Under the pieces are notes generated by a model, which was given only the letters and a program-made list of their open reading frames with translations, searched no databases and was not told the DNA's origin. Positions 27,596 to 35,459 of a stretch of 64,000 nt of DNA are shown here, piece by piece (the first letter of the stretch is position 1; every line of letters begins with the position of its first letter). The DNA lies in the NCBI RefSeq assembly GCF_042657065.1, contig NZ_JBHSNF010000005.1, positions 62,001 to 126,000 of the forward strand, written 5' to 3'. The position numbers and the translations under genes are program-made. This DNA is from Rhodanobacter ginsengisoli (lineage in GTDB: Bacteria > Pseudomonadota > Gammaproteobacteria > Xanthomonadales > Rhodanobacteraceae).

Positions 27596-28675
27596 TTATA
27601 GCAGGCGTGCAAAGAGACCTTGTTCCACGTGGAACACTCGGGTGGCGGTCGACTGCAGCGACTGGGGCAACTCGGTTCCGGTCAACAATACCTGGGCTTT
27701 CGCATGGACGAGTTGTTCAACCACGGCGGCCTGATGGCTCAGATCCAGCTCCGATGCGAGATCGTCGAGGCAGACGATGGGCCATTCTCCGCAGTGCTCG
27801 GCGTACAGTTCGGCCTGGGCCAGCATGCATGCCAGCGCAGCGAGCTTCTCCTGGCCTCGCGAGAGGTGTTCCCGCAGCGGCGCCCGCTCGAACACGATCG
27901 ACCAATCGGCCCGATGCGCACCCAGCGTGGTATGACCCCGTGCCAGATCCCTGCCCCGCTGATCCTGCAGTTGCTGGGCGAGATCACTCTCCTCGGACCA
28001 ACCCCGACGATAGCGCAGCTCCAGCGAGCCGAGTTCGGGCAGCAGGCCCTGGGTACTGGCAACCAATTTGGGTCGAAGCAGATCCAGGTAGTTTCGACGC
28101 TGTCGGTCGATCAATTGCGCCGTTTGCGCCAGCTCGCTCTCCCACGGCGCGAACAACGCTTCCACCGGCAAACCGGCCGCGCGCAGCAGGCTGTTGCGCT
28201 GTTTGAGTGCCCTTTGGTAGCGCCGCCACGCAGGAAGGAAATCGTGTTCCACGTGGAACACGCCCCAGTCGAGAAAGCGACGACGCTCTTCCGCCGCGCC
28301 GGCGATCAGCGCGTGCGAGCCCGGTTCAAAACAGACCACGGCACATTCACGCACCAATTGACCGATGGCCACACTCGATCCATCCAGTTTCGCTTCCCAG
28401 CGAACACCTGAGCGCCCAAGACCCAATCGGCAAACGCGATCATCGGCATGCCGCAGCTCTGCGAATATCGAAAGATTCGGCGCGCCGCGCTGCAGCAGCG
28501 CCTCTTTCGCCCCGCTGCGGAAAGAACGGGCATGGGAAAGCAGGAACACAGCCTCAAGCACGCTGGTCTTGCCGGCCCCGTTGGCCCCCACCAGGACGTT
28601 GATCCCGGGATCCAGCTCGATGCCCACATCCGTCAGACAGCGCAAACCGGTCAGATGCAATCGCTCCAACCTCAT
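27596..28675 (-). CDS. recF: DNA replication and repair protein RecF
   Basis: A 359-residue SMC-like ATPase that helps load RecA at gaps. Walker A GANGAGKT is at residues 30-37, the signature motif is LSRGQEKLAALACMLAQAEL, and Walker B is VCLDDLASELD. The N-terminus MRLERLHLTGLRCL is typical. The gene lies 97 bp after dnaN. Two parS palindromes lie within it, both read in frame as Phe-His-Val-Glu (residues 140-143 and 348-351). Confidence 0.97.
   Translation of the reverse strand: MRLERLHLTGLRCLTDVGIELDPGINVLVGANGAGKTSVLEAVFLLSHARSFRSGAKEALLQRGAPNLSIFAELRHADDRVCRLGLGRSGVRWEAKLDGSSVAIGQLVRECAVVCFEPGSHALIAGAAEERRRFLDWGVFHVEHDFLPAWRRYQRALKQRNSLLRAAGLPVEALFAPWESELAQTAQLIDRQRRNYLDLLRPKLVASTQGLLPELGSLELRYRRGWSEESDLAQQLQDQRGRDLARGHTTLGAHRADWSIVFERAPLREHLSRGQEKLAALACMLAQAELYAEHCGEWPIVCLDDLASELDLSHQAAVVEQLVHAKAQVLLTGTELPQSLQSTATRVFHVEQGLFARLL
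27621..27636. other. parS site (in the 3' part of recF)
   Basis: The perfect 16-bp palindrome TGTTCCACGTGGAACA matches the near-universal ParB-binding parS consensus. It lies about 2.4 kb from the dnaA-dnaN spacer, as expected of an origin-proximal centromere. Confidence 0.9.
28245..28260. other. parS site (in the middle of recF)
   Basis: A second copy of the same perfect palindrome, TGTTCCACGTGGAACA, 624 bp from the first. It is in the same reading register, coding V-F-H-V-E. Confidence 0.9.
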
Positions 28676-28699
28676 GCCGGAGGTACCCGCACAAAGCAA

Positions 28700-28728
28700 C
28701 GCCGGAGTTCCTTGCGGCAACTCCGGCG
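28700..28728. terminator. Hairpin in the dnaN-recF spacer
   Basis: An inverted repeat CGCCGGAGTT with a 9-base loop (28700-28709 with 28719-28728) and no T tract. It may attenuate or stabilise the dnaN-recF transcript rather than fully terminate it. Confidence 0.4.
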
Positions 28729-28771
28729 CGTTCGACCCGCTCGATACACGGTCAACCCCATGCAATGAGCG

Positions 28772-29872
28772 TCAGAGCCGCAACGGCATGATCACGTGGC
28801 GGGAATGCTCATTGTCATCCTCCTGCACCAGGCAACTCGATTGCGCATCACGCAGGCTGAGCCGGGCCTTGTCACCGCGCAACGCCGCCAGTGCGTCCAG
28901 CAGATAACCCACATTGAAGCCCACCGCCAGATCGGAAACGTGCGTATCGGCCTCGACTTCCTCGACCGCCTCTTCCTGCTCCGGATTGTGCGCCACGATG
29001 CGCAATTTGCCTGGAGACAGCTCGAGCCGCACGCCCCGGTACTTCTCGTTGGACAGAATGGCCGCGCGCTGCAGCGCTCCGCGCAGCACCTCGCGATCCA
29101 GCGTGGCAGTCTTGTCCGCACCGAGCGGGATCACCGCTTCGTAGTCCGGGAACCGTCCATCGATCAACTTCGAGGTAAACACCACGTCGCCGCGCCGAAC
29201 GCGCAAGTGGTTACGGCCAAATTCGAGTTCCACCTGGCCATCGCCGGATTCGAGCAGGCCGATCAACTCATTGACGCCCTTGCGGGGAATGATGATCTGT
29301 CGCCGGGTGGAGACCGAGCTCTGCAACTCGGTTTCCTTCATGGCCAGACGATGGCCATCGGTGGCGACGCAACGCAACGTGTGCTCCTGCAAGTCCAGCA
29401 GCATGCCATTCAGGTAATAACGCACGTCCTGGTTCGCCATTGCGAAGGCGGTACGTTCCATCAGATCGCGCAAGGCTTCTTCCGGCAGGCTGACCTTTTC
29501 CACCAGTTCGATTTCGTCGACCGTGGGGAATTCACTCGCTGGAAGCGTAGTCAGCGTAAAGCGGCTGCGGCCAGCGCTCAGCGCCACCCGATCGCCGTTG
29601 AGTTTCAGTTCGATCCGGGCGCCGTCGGGCAGGGCCCGCACGATGTCGAACAGTTTGCGTGCCGGAATGGTGATCTCGCCATCCGAAAGCTTTTCGGCCT
29701 CGGTCGTGGCCACCATCTCGACCTCGAGGTCCGTACCGGTCAGCGACAGTTTGCCGTCACCGACCTTCACCAGCAGGTTGGCAAGCACGGGCAGCGTCTG
29801 GCGGCGTTCAACCACACCAACCACCTGCTGCAGCGGTTTGAGCAGAGCTTCTCGTTGGATGCTGAATTGCAT
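28772..29872 (-). CDS. dnaN: DNA polymerase III beta subunit (sliding clamp)
   Basis: A 366-residue clamp of three repeated domains, the usual length. It starts with MQFSIQREALLKPLQQVVGVVERRQTLPVLAN and contains LSLTGTDLEVEM, RYYLNGMLLDL and ATDGHRLAM, ending with SSCLVQEDDNEHSRHVIMPLRL, where the final MPLRL is the conserved C-terminus. Cytosolic processivity factor for replication. It lies between the origin spacer and recF on the leftward strand. Confidence 0.98.
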   Translation of the reverse strand: MQFSIQREALLKPLQQVVGVVERRQTLPVLANLLVKVGDGKLSLTGTDLEVEMVATTEAEKLSDGEITIPARKLFDIVRALPDGARIELKLNGDRVALSAGRSRFTLTTLPASEFPTVDEIELVEKVSLPEEALRDLMERTAFAMANQDVRYYLNGMLLDLQEHTLRCVATDGHRLAMKETELQSSVSTRRQIIIPRKGVNELIGLLESGDGQVELEFGRNHLRVRRGDVVFTSKLIDGRFPDYEAVIPLGADKTATLDREVLRGALQRAAILSNEKYRGVRLELSPGKLRIVAHNPEQEEAVEEVEADTHVSDLAVGFNVGYLLDALAALRGDKARLSLRDAQSSCLVQEDDNEHSRHVIMPLRL

Positions 29873-30122
29873 GACTTGGCTTCCCCTATACCTGCTGTTC
29901 TGTCTTTAAAAGAAGTTTAGTAGTTGTTGTAGGCTTTGTGGACAACTTTCTTTCTTTGATTTTACGTTTCAAATCATATACTTGTAAGTTTTTAGGGCTG
30001 TGGCTGGAGTGGCTGCCTGACTGTGGGCCATTTGTGGATAACTCGAGAGAGCAAACCATCCACCCATTATCCACAGCTTCAAACCCTGCTTATCCCCGAT
30101 CTTCAATTTTCGCGCAGCTACC
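29873..30122. other. Candidate replication origin (dnaA-dnaN spacer)
   Basis: A 250-bp spacer whose part 29885-29995 is strikingly AT-rich for this GC-rich window (runs such as TTTAAAAGAAGTTTAG and TTTCAAATCATATA), a candidate unwinding element. DnaA boxes: perfect TGTGGATAA (30033-30041), perfect TTATCCACA (30067-30075), and near-matches TGTGGACAA (29937-29945) and TTATCCCCG (30090-30098). Further boxes lie between dnaA and rpmH. The nearby parS sites and dnaA/dnaN/gyrB agree with an origin here. Confidence 0.75.
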
Positions 30123-31457
30123 TCAACCGGTCAGCGTGCGGATCAGTTGCTCCCAGTCCTGACGCATGCGTGCGTCCGTCTCGACAAACTTGCGAATCGT
30201 CTTGCAGGCGTGCATCACGGTGGTGTGATCGCGCCCGCCGAACGCTTCGCCGATTTCCGGCAGGCTGTGTTCGGTCAGTTCCTTCGACAGGGTCATCGCG
30301 ATCTGACGCGGTCTTGCCAGTGAGCGGACGCGGCGTTTGGACAGCAGATCCTGCAGTCGCACGTTGAAATATTCCGCGGTGATCTTCTGGATGTTCGGGA
30401 TGGTGATCGCCTGCGCATGGGTTGCCAGCAGGTCGCGCAGGGTTTCCTCGGCGAAGTCGGTGGTGATCGGCTTGCCGTAGAAATTCGCGCGTGCCGCCAG
30501 CGTGTTCAACGCCCCCTCCAGGTCACGCACGTTGGAACGGATGCGCTTGGCCAGCAGCATCGCCACGTTCTCGTCCACCGCCACACCCTTTTCGTGGGCC
30601 TTGGCCAGCAGGATCGCGGCGCGAGTCTCGAAATCCGGCGGTTCGATCGCCACGCTCAAACCCCAGCCTAGGCGCGACTTCAGCCGTGGCTCGAGCTTGT
30701 CCACTTCCTTGGGATAGCGATCACAGGTCAGGATGATTTGCTGCTTGGACTCAAACAACGCATTGAAGGTATGGAAGAACTCCTCCTGCGTCGTGTCCTT
30801 GCCGGCAAAAAACTGGATGTCGTCGATCAGCAAAGCGTCGACCGAACGGAAGCGGCGCTTGAATTCATCCATGCTCTTGGCGCGCAACGCCTCGATCATC
30901 GAACCGACGAATTGCTCCGAGCGCAGATACATCACCTTGAAGGCCGGATTGTGTTCGAGCATCAGATTGCCGGCGGCATGCATCAGATGGGTCTTGCCCA
31001 GGCCGGTGCCGCCGTACAGAAGCAGCGGGTTGTAGGCCCGACCCGGATTCGTCGCTACCTGCATGGCGGCCGCCTTGCCGAGCTGGTTCGACTTGCCCTC
31101 GACGAACGTCTCGAAGGTGTAATGCGGGTCCAGATTGTGGTTGAAGGCAGGCATGGGCGCGGGGGCGACCTTGGCTCGCGGGGCGGCCACCGGCTTGGCG
31201 GGTGCTGCCGGGCGCGATGAATTGGAGCCGACATCCAGCCGTACCGGCCACGGCTTGCCGTTCAACTGCTGCAGCACCCATTCGATCTGCGCCAGATAGC
31301 GTTCGCGCACCGTGTCCAGGGTGTAGGAATTGGGCGCAAACAGTTGCAGGCCGTCGGCATCGTCACGCGCCTGCAATGGCATCAGCCAGGTGTGCAGGTC
31401 TTCGGCGCTCAAATCGCCTTCGAGGCGCTCAAGGCAGCGCCGCCACAGATCACTCAT
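30123..31457 (-). CDS. dnaA: Chromosomal replication initiator protein DnaA
   Basis: A 444-residue AAA+ initiator. Domain I spans residues 1-75 (LWRRCLERLEGDLSAEDLHTWL). A Pro/Ala linker follows at 76-108, then domain III with Walker A GGTGLGKT (149-156) and Walker B DALLIDDIQFF, and DNA-binding domain IV with the signature GGRDHTTVMHACKTI. It binds DnaA boxes to open the origin. Boxes flank the gene on both sides, consistent with autoregulation. Confidence 0.98.
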   Translation of the reverse strand: MSDLWRRCLERLEGDLSAEDLHTWLMPLQARDDADGLQLFAPNSYTLDTVRERYLAQIEWVLQQLNGKPWPVRLDVGSNSSRPAAPAKPVAAPRAKVAPAPMPAFNHNLDPHYTFETFVEGKSNQLGKAAAMQVATNPGRAYNPLLLYGGTGLGKTHLMHAAGNLMLEHNPAFKVMYLRSEQFVGSMIEALRAKSMDEFKRRFRSVDALLIDDIQFFAGKDTTQEEFFHTFNALFESKQQIILTCDRYPKEVDKLEPRLKSRLGWGLSVAIEPPDFETRAAILLAKAHEKGVAVDENVAMLLAKRIRSNVRDLEGALNTLAARANFYGKPITTDFAEETLRDLLATHAQAITIPNIQKITAEYFNVRLQDLLSKRRVRSLARPRQIAMTLSKELTEHSLPEIGEAFGGRDHTTVMHACKTIRKFVETDARMRQDWEQLIRTLTG

Positions 31458-31539
31458 GAATAAAATCAGCCACAGCTTGGGCGCTTGCGCGCAGGGGATG
31501 GACTAGTCTAGCAGCAGCCTCCGCGTCACCACTGCCCAC

Positions 31540-31629
31540 ATATCCACATGAGTATCCACAGGCTGGCGTCAAGCGCGATTTGACAGTCGTGCCGGATACC
31601 CGACATACTTTCCAACCTTTTTATCCACA
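31540..31629. promoter_or_regulatory. DnaA-box cluster between dnaA and rpmH
   Basis: Three box-like 9-mers in one orientation: ATATCCACA (31540-31548) and GTATCCACA (31552-31560), each one mismatch from consensus, and perfect TTATCCACA (31621-31629). They may form part of the origin or autoregulate dnaA and rpmH. Confidence 0.65.
31580..31609 (+). promoter_or_regulatory. Candidate rpmH promoter
   Basis: Perfect -35 TTGACA (31580-31585) and -10-like CATACT (31604-31609) with an 18-base spacer. The expected transcription start (about 31616) is a few bases before a perfect DnaA box, and rpmH starts at 31648. Confidence 0.65.
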
Positions 31630-31647
31630 TTCCCTTCGGAGTAAACC

Positions 31648-31782
31648 ATGAAGCGGACCTTCCAGCCGAGCAAGCTCAAGCGCGCACGTACCCACGGTTT
31701 CCGTGCCCGCATGGCCACTGCCGACGGTCGCAAGATCATCAATGCCCGTCGCGCCAAGGGCCGCAAGCGCCTGATCCCGTAA
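31648..31782 (+). CDS. rpmH: 50S ribosomal protein L34
   Basis: A 44-residue, very basic ribosomal protein, MKRTFQPSKLKRARTHGFR at the start and RRAKGRKRLIP at the end, matching L34 over its whole length. First gene of the rightward rpmH-rnpA-yidC-mnmE block that faces away from dnaA. Confidence 0.98.
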   Translation: MKRTFQPSKLKRARTHGFRARMATADGRKIINARRAKGRKRLIP

Positions 31783-31811
31783 ACACCGATCCAAAACGCG
31801 GGGTGCAGGTC

Positions 31812-32216
31812 ATGTCAACCGCCGGGCTGCCGCGCGATGCGCGGTTACGTCGGCCGGCTGATTTTGCCGCCTTGCGGACAAGCAGCGGACGCGCAGGCGG
31901 CCGCTGTTTTCATATGCGCTATCGCGACAACGGACTGGGCCATGCCCGGCTCGGCCTGGCGATTTCCAAGCGTGTTTCCAAGCGCGCGGTCGAACGCAAC
32001 CGGATCAAGCGGCTGCTGCGTGAGTCGTTTCGCCGTGTTCGCCACCAGCTCCCGCCGGTCGATCTGATGGTGATGGCACGCGAACAGGCGGCGGGTATGC
32101 CGGGCCCGGAACTGCTGAGCGAGATCGAAGGGTTGTGGAAGAAGCTGCTGGCGACCAAGCCCGGGACTCCCGAACCATTGAAGCCGGCCGACGACACCAG
32201 CACAATCGTGCGTTGA
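31812..32216 (+). CDS. rnpA: Ribonuclease P protein component
   Basis: A 134-residue basic protein that assists the RNase P RNA in maturing tRNA 5' ends. It shows LRRPADFAALR near the N-terminus and the signature RVSKRAVERNRIKRLLRESFR. The ATG at 31812 has GCAGGT upstream; a GTG three codons earlier is possible. It lies 29 bp after rpmH. The space to yidC is only 63 bp, so the small yidD gene often found here is absent. Confidence 0.95.
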   Translation: MSTAGLPRDARLRRPADFAALRTSSGRAGGRCFHMRYRDNGLGHARLGLAISKRVSKRAVERNRIKRLLRESFRRVRHQLPPVDLMVMAREQAAGMPGPELLSEIEGLWKKLLATKPGTPEPLKPADDTSTIVR

Positions 32217-32279
32217 CCTTTTCCCTTTCTGTCCCCGCGGCGTGACACGTGTCGTGGCGTTACCCGGATTTGCTACGCG

Positions 32280-34013
32280 ATGAATCAAACGCGCACCTTC
32301 CTCATGTTTGCCCTGCTGGCTGTGGCCTACTTTCTGTTCATGGCCTGGGAGAAGGATTACGCGCCGCCCGCGTTGCCGGCGACCACAGCCGCCACGACCA
32401 GCGCATCGGTGGATGGCAGCGTGCCGGGGCCCATGCCCGCCACGTCCAGCCCGACGGCGGTCCCCGGTGCCGTGCCGACCGCCCTCGCCGGAGCGGCGCC
32501 TGCCGAACCGGCCGCATCGCAGCTGATCAGCATCACGACCGATGTGCTGCATCTCACCGTGGACACCCGGGGTGGCAGCGTGGTGCACGCGGACCTGCTG
32601 GCCTATCCGAAGGCGGCACGGACGCACAAAACACCCAACCCGCCACCCACCGTGTTGCTGGACAACGACCCGGCGCATTACTTCGTGGCCCAGACCGGGT
32701 TGGTCAGCAGCAGCGATACCGCGCCGCAGGATCAGCCGAGTCACCTGGCGCTGTTCCACAGCGCGAAGACCACGTACGCGCTGGCCGATGGCCAGGACAG
32801 CATGAATGTCGAATTGACCTGGCAGGATGCCGCGGGCCTCAAGGTCACCAAGACCTACAGCTTCAAGCGCGGCAGCTACGTCATCGGCGTCAGTCAGCAC
32901 ATCGACAACGGTACCGCGCAGCCGTGGCAGGGCAATGCCTACCAGCAGTTCCTGCGGGTCGAGCCGCCGAAGTCCGGCAGCTGGCTGGAGAACTACACCA
33001 ATCCGGAGATCCGCAGTTTCCAGGGTGCCGCGTGGTACACCGGCGAGAAGTTCGAGAAATTGCCGTTCAAGGAATTCAAGGACAAGAAGGATGCGCTCGA
33101 CAGCCAGATCAAGGGTGGCTGGGCAGCGATGCTGCGCTTGTATTTCTTCGCAGCGTGGATTCCGCCAGCGGATCAGACCGACCATTACACGACCCAGACG
33201 ATCAACCCCGACAGCGCCCAGCCCCGCTATCTGATCCGCGCGGTCGGCCCCGCGCTGAGCGTGGCGCCGGGACAGAGCATCACCAGCCAGGCGCGCCTGT
33301 ACCTCGGACCGAACGTGCAGGGCACGCTCGATGCGATCGCGCCGGGGCTGGATCTGACCATCGACTACGGCATGTTCAAGGCGATTGCCGTGCCGATGCA
33401 CTGGGTGCTGTCGCAGTTCCACGCGATCTCCAAGAACTGGGGCGTGGCGATCATCCTGCTGGTGCTGCTGATCAAGGGCCTGAGCTGGAAGCTGACCGCA
33501 GTGCAGTACCGCTCCAGCGCCAAGATGCGCAAGCTGGCGCCGCGCATCCAGGCACTGAAGGAGCGTTACGGCGACGACAAGGTGAAGATGCAGCAGGCCA
33601 CCATGGAGCTGTACAAGAAGGAGAAGGTCAACCCGATGGGCGGCTGTTTGCCCGTGTTGATCACCATGCCGGTGTTCTACGGCCTGTTCTTCGTGCTCGA
33701 GTACAGCCTGGAGCTGCGGCATGCCGCGTTCCTGTGGATTCCTGACCTGAGCGCACCGGATCCGTTCTACATCCTGCCGATCATCTACGCAGCGGTGATG
33801 CTGGGCACGCAGTGGCTCAATCCGGTGGCGGCGGGCATGGATCCGACCCAGGCGAAAATGATGAAGGTGATGCCGTTGCTGTTCACGGTGATGTTCGCCT
33901 TCTTCCCCGCCGGGTTGTGTCTCTATTACGCGGTGAACGGCCTGGTCGGCCTGGGCCAGCAATGGTGGGTCACCCATCACATCGATCGCGAGGCGTTGCT
34001 CACCACCAGCTGA
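32280..34013 (+). CDS. yidC: Membrane protein insertase YidC
   Basis: A 577-residue Oxa1-family insertase. The N-terminal helix is FLMFALLAVAYFLFMAW. A large periplasmic domain follows (about 30-350) containing VDTRGGSVVHADLL and QQFLRVEPPKSGSWL. The conserved C-terminal core from residue 370 includes ISKNWGVAIILLVLLIKGLSW, MQQATMELYKKEKVNPMGGCLP and FPAGLCLYYAVNGLVGLGQQW. It works with or without SecYEG to insert inner-membrane proteins. Confidence 0.97.
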   Translation: MNQTRTFLMFALLAVAYFLFMAWEKDYAPPALPATTAATTSASVDGSVPGPMPATSSPTAVPGAVPTALAGAAPAEPAASQLISITTDVLHLTVDTRGGSVVHADLLAYPKAARTHKTPNPPPTVLLDNDPAHYFVAQTGLVSSSDTAPQDQPSHLALFHSAKTTYALADGQDSMNVELTWQDAAGLKVTKTYSFKRGSYVIGVSQHIDNGTAQPWQGNAYQQFLRVEPPKSGSWLENYTNPEIRSFQGAAWYTGEKFEKLPFKEFKDKKDALDSQIKGGWAAMLRLYFFAAWIPPADQTDHYTTQTINPDSAQPRYLIRAVGPALSVAPGQSITSQARLYLGPNVQGTLDAIAPGLDLTIDYGMFKAIAVPMHWVLSQFHAISKNWGVAIILLVLLIKGLSWKLTAVQYRSSAKMRKLAPRIQALKERYGDDKVKMQQATMELYKKEKVNPMGGCLPVLITMPVFYGLFFVLEYSLELRHAAFLWIPDLSAPDPFYILPIIYAAVMLGTQWLNPVAAGMDPTQAKMMKVMPLLFTVMFAFFPAGLCLYYAVNGLVGLGQQWWVTHHIDREALLTTS

Positions 34014-34040
34014 GCGAGCGCCGGCACCCACAGGAAAACC

Positions 34041-34080
34041 GTCAGCCGCGACCGGAGTCCCGTCGCGGCTGACTTCGTTT
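34041..34080 (+). terminator. Rho-independent terminator after yidC
   Basis: A perfect 12-bp stem GTCAGCCGCGAC (34041-34052 with 34062-34073) with a 9-base loop is followed by TTCGTTT. It lies just before mnmE, so mnmE expression needs read-through or its own start. Confidence 0.8.
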
Positions 34081-34087
34081 AGAGTCC

Positions 34088-35440
34088 ATGCCCATGACCG
34101 ATTCCGCCACCGAGACGATTGCCGCTATCGCCAGCGCGCCGGGCGCCGCCGGGGTGGGTGTGGTGCGGGTGTCCGGGCCGGCGGTGCCGGCGATCGTGCA
34201 GGCCTTGCTCGGCCATCCTGCCCAGCCGCGGCACGCGCACTTCGCCGCCTTTTGCGACGCCGCCGGTCAGTTGATCGACCGTGGCTTGCTGCTGCATTTC
34301 CCTGCTCCGGCGTCGTATACCGGGGAACACGTGCTGGAGCTGCAGGGCCATGGCAGCGCCGTACTGCTCGATCTGCTGTTGCGCCGGGTCTGCGAACTCG
34401 GTGCACGGCTGGCGCGTCCGGGCGAGTTCACCGAGCGCGCCTTCCTCAACGGCAAGCTCGACCTGGCCCAGGCCGAAGCCGTCGCCGACCTGATCGCGGC
34501 GCGCTCGCAAGCCGGTGCCCGTGCCGCGCTGCAGTCGATGGAGGGGGTGTTCTCGCGCAAGGTCGAGGCCTTGCTGCAGTCGCTGATCGCGCTGCGGGTG
34601 CATATCGAGGCGGCGATCGACTTTCCCGAGGAGGAAATCGACTTTCTCGCCGATCCCGCCATCGGCCAGCAGCTGCAAGCCGTGCGCGCCGAACTGGATG
34701 AACTGCTGCGCGAGGCGCAGCGGGGCCTGCGCCTCAACGACGGCCTGCGGGTGGCGATCATCGGTCGTCCCAACGCCGGCAAGTCCAGTCTGCTCAATGC
34801 CTTGGCCGGCAGCGACCGCGCCATCGTCAATGCCACGGCCGGCACCACCCGCGACGTGTTGCGTGAATCGCTCAGCCTCGACGGCATCGCGCTGGAACTG
34901 GCCGACACCGCCGGACTGCGCGAGACCGACGACGAGGTCGAGCGCGAAGGCGTGCGCCGCGCCCACGGCGAGTTGCTACGCGCCGACGTGGCCGTATTGG
35001 TGACCGATGCCGAGCATGCGCAGGCCGACCTCGCGCTGCTGGCCAACCTGCCGGCGCCAGTCGCCCGCCTGTTGCTGGTCAACAAGATCGATCTCGACGG
35101 CATCACCGCACACGCTGAAACGCGGGGGGATTGCCGTTGGCTGTGGGCCTCGGTGAAAAGCGGTGCCGGGCTCGATGCGTTACGCCACGAACTAAAGCAA
35201 CTGGCGGGAGCGGGCAGTGGCGAAGGCGCGTTCAGTGCGCGCCGGCGGCACGTCATGGCGCTGCAACAGGTCGCCCGCCATCTCGACCAGACAGCGCACA
35301 CCCTGGCCGGCAGTCGTGCCGGCGAACTCGCCGCCGAAGAGCTGCGCCAGGCACAGCGGGCGCTCGGCGAAATCACTGGCAGCTACAGCAGTGACGACCT
35401 GCTGGGTGCGATCTTCGGTTCGTTCTGCATCGGCAAGTAA
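34088..35440 (+). CDS. mnmE: tRNA modification GTPase MnmE (TrmE)
   Basis: A 450-residue GTPase that, with MnmG, modifies U34 of certain tRNAs. The N-terminal formyl-THF-binding domain begins ETIAAIASAPGAAGVGVVRVSG and includes RPGEFTERAFLNGKLDLAQAEAVADLI. The inserted G domain has GRPNAGKSS from residue 226, TAGTTRD, DTAGLRETDDEVE and NKID. The C-terminus is the diagnostic FCIGK with the catalytic Cys. An in-frame ATG lies two codons downstream. Confidence 0.97.
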   Translation: MPMTDSATETIAAIASAPGAAGVGVVRVSGPAVPAIVQALLGHPAQPRHAHFAAFCDAAGQLIDRGLLLHFPAPASYTGEHVLELQGHGSAVLLDLLLRRVCELGARLARPGEFTERAFLNGKLDLAQAEAVADLIAARSQAGARAALQSMEGVFSRKVEALLQSLIALRVHIEAAIDFPEEEIDFLADPAIGQQLQAVRAELDELLREAQRGLRLNDGLRVAIIGRPNAGKSSLLNALAGSDRAIVNATAGTTRDVLRESLSLDGIALELADTAGLRETDDEVEREGVRRAHGELLRADVAVLVTDAEHAQADLALLANLPAPVARLLLVNKIDLDGITAHAETRGDCRWLWASVKSGAGLDALRHELKQLAGAGSGEGAFSARRRHVMALQQVARHLDQTAHTLAGSRAGELAAEELRQAQRALGEITGSYSSDDLLGAIFGSFCIGK

Positions 35441-35459
35441 CGACTCGTCGTGCCCGGTA

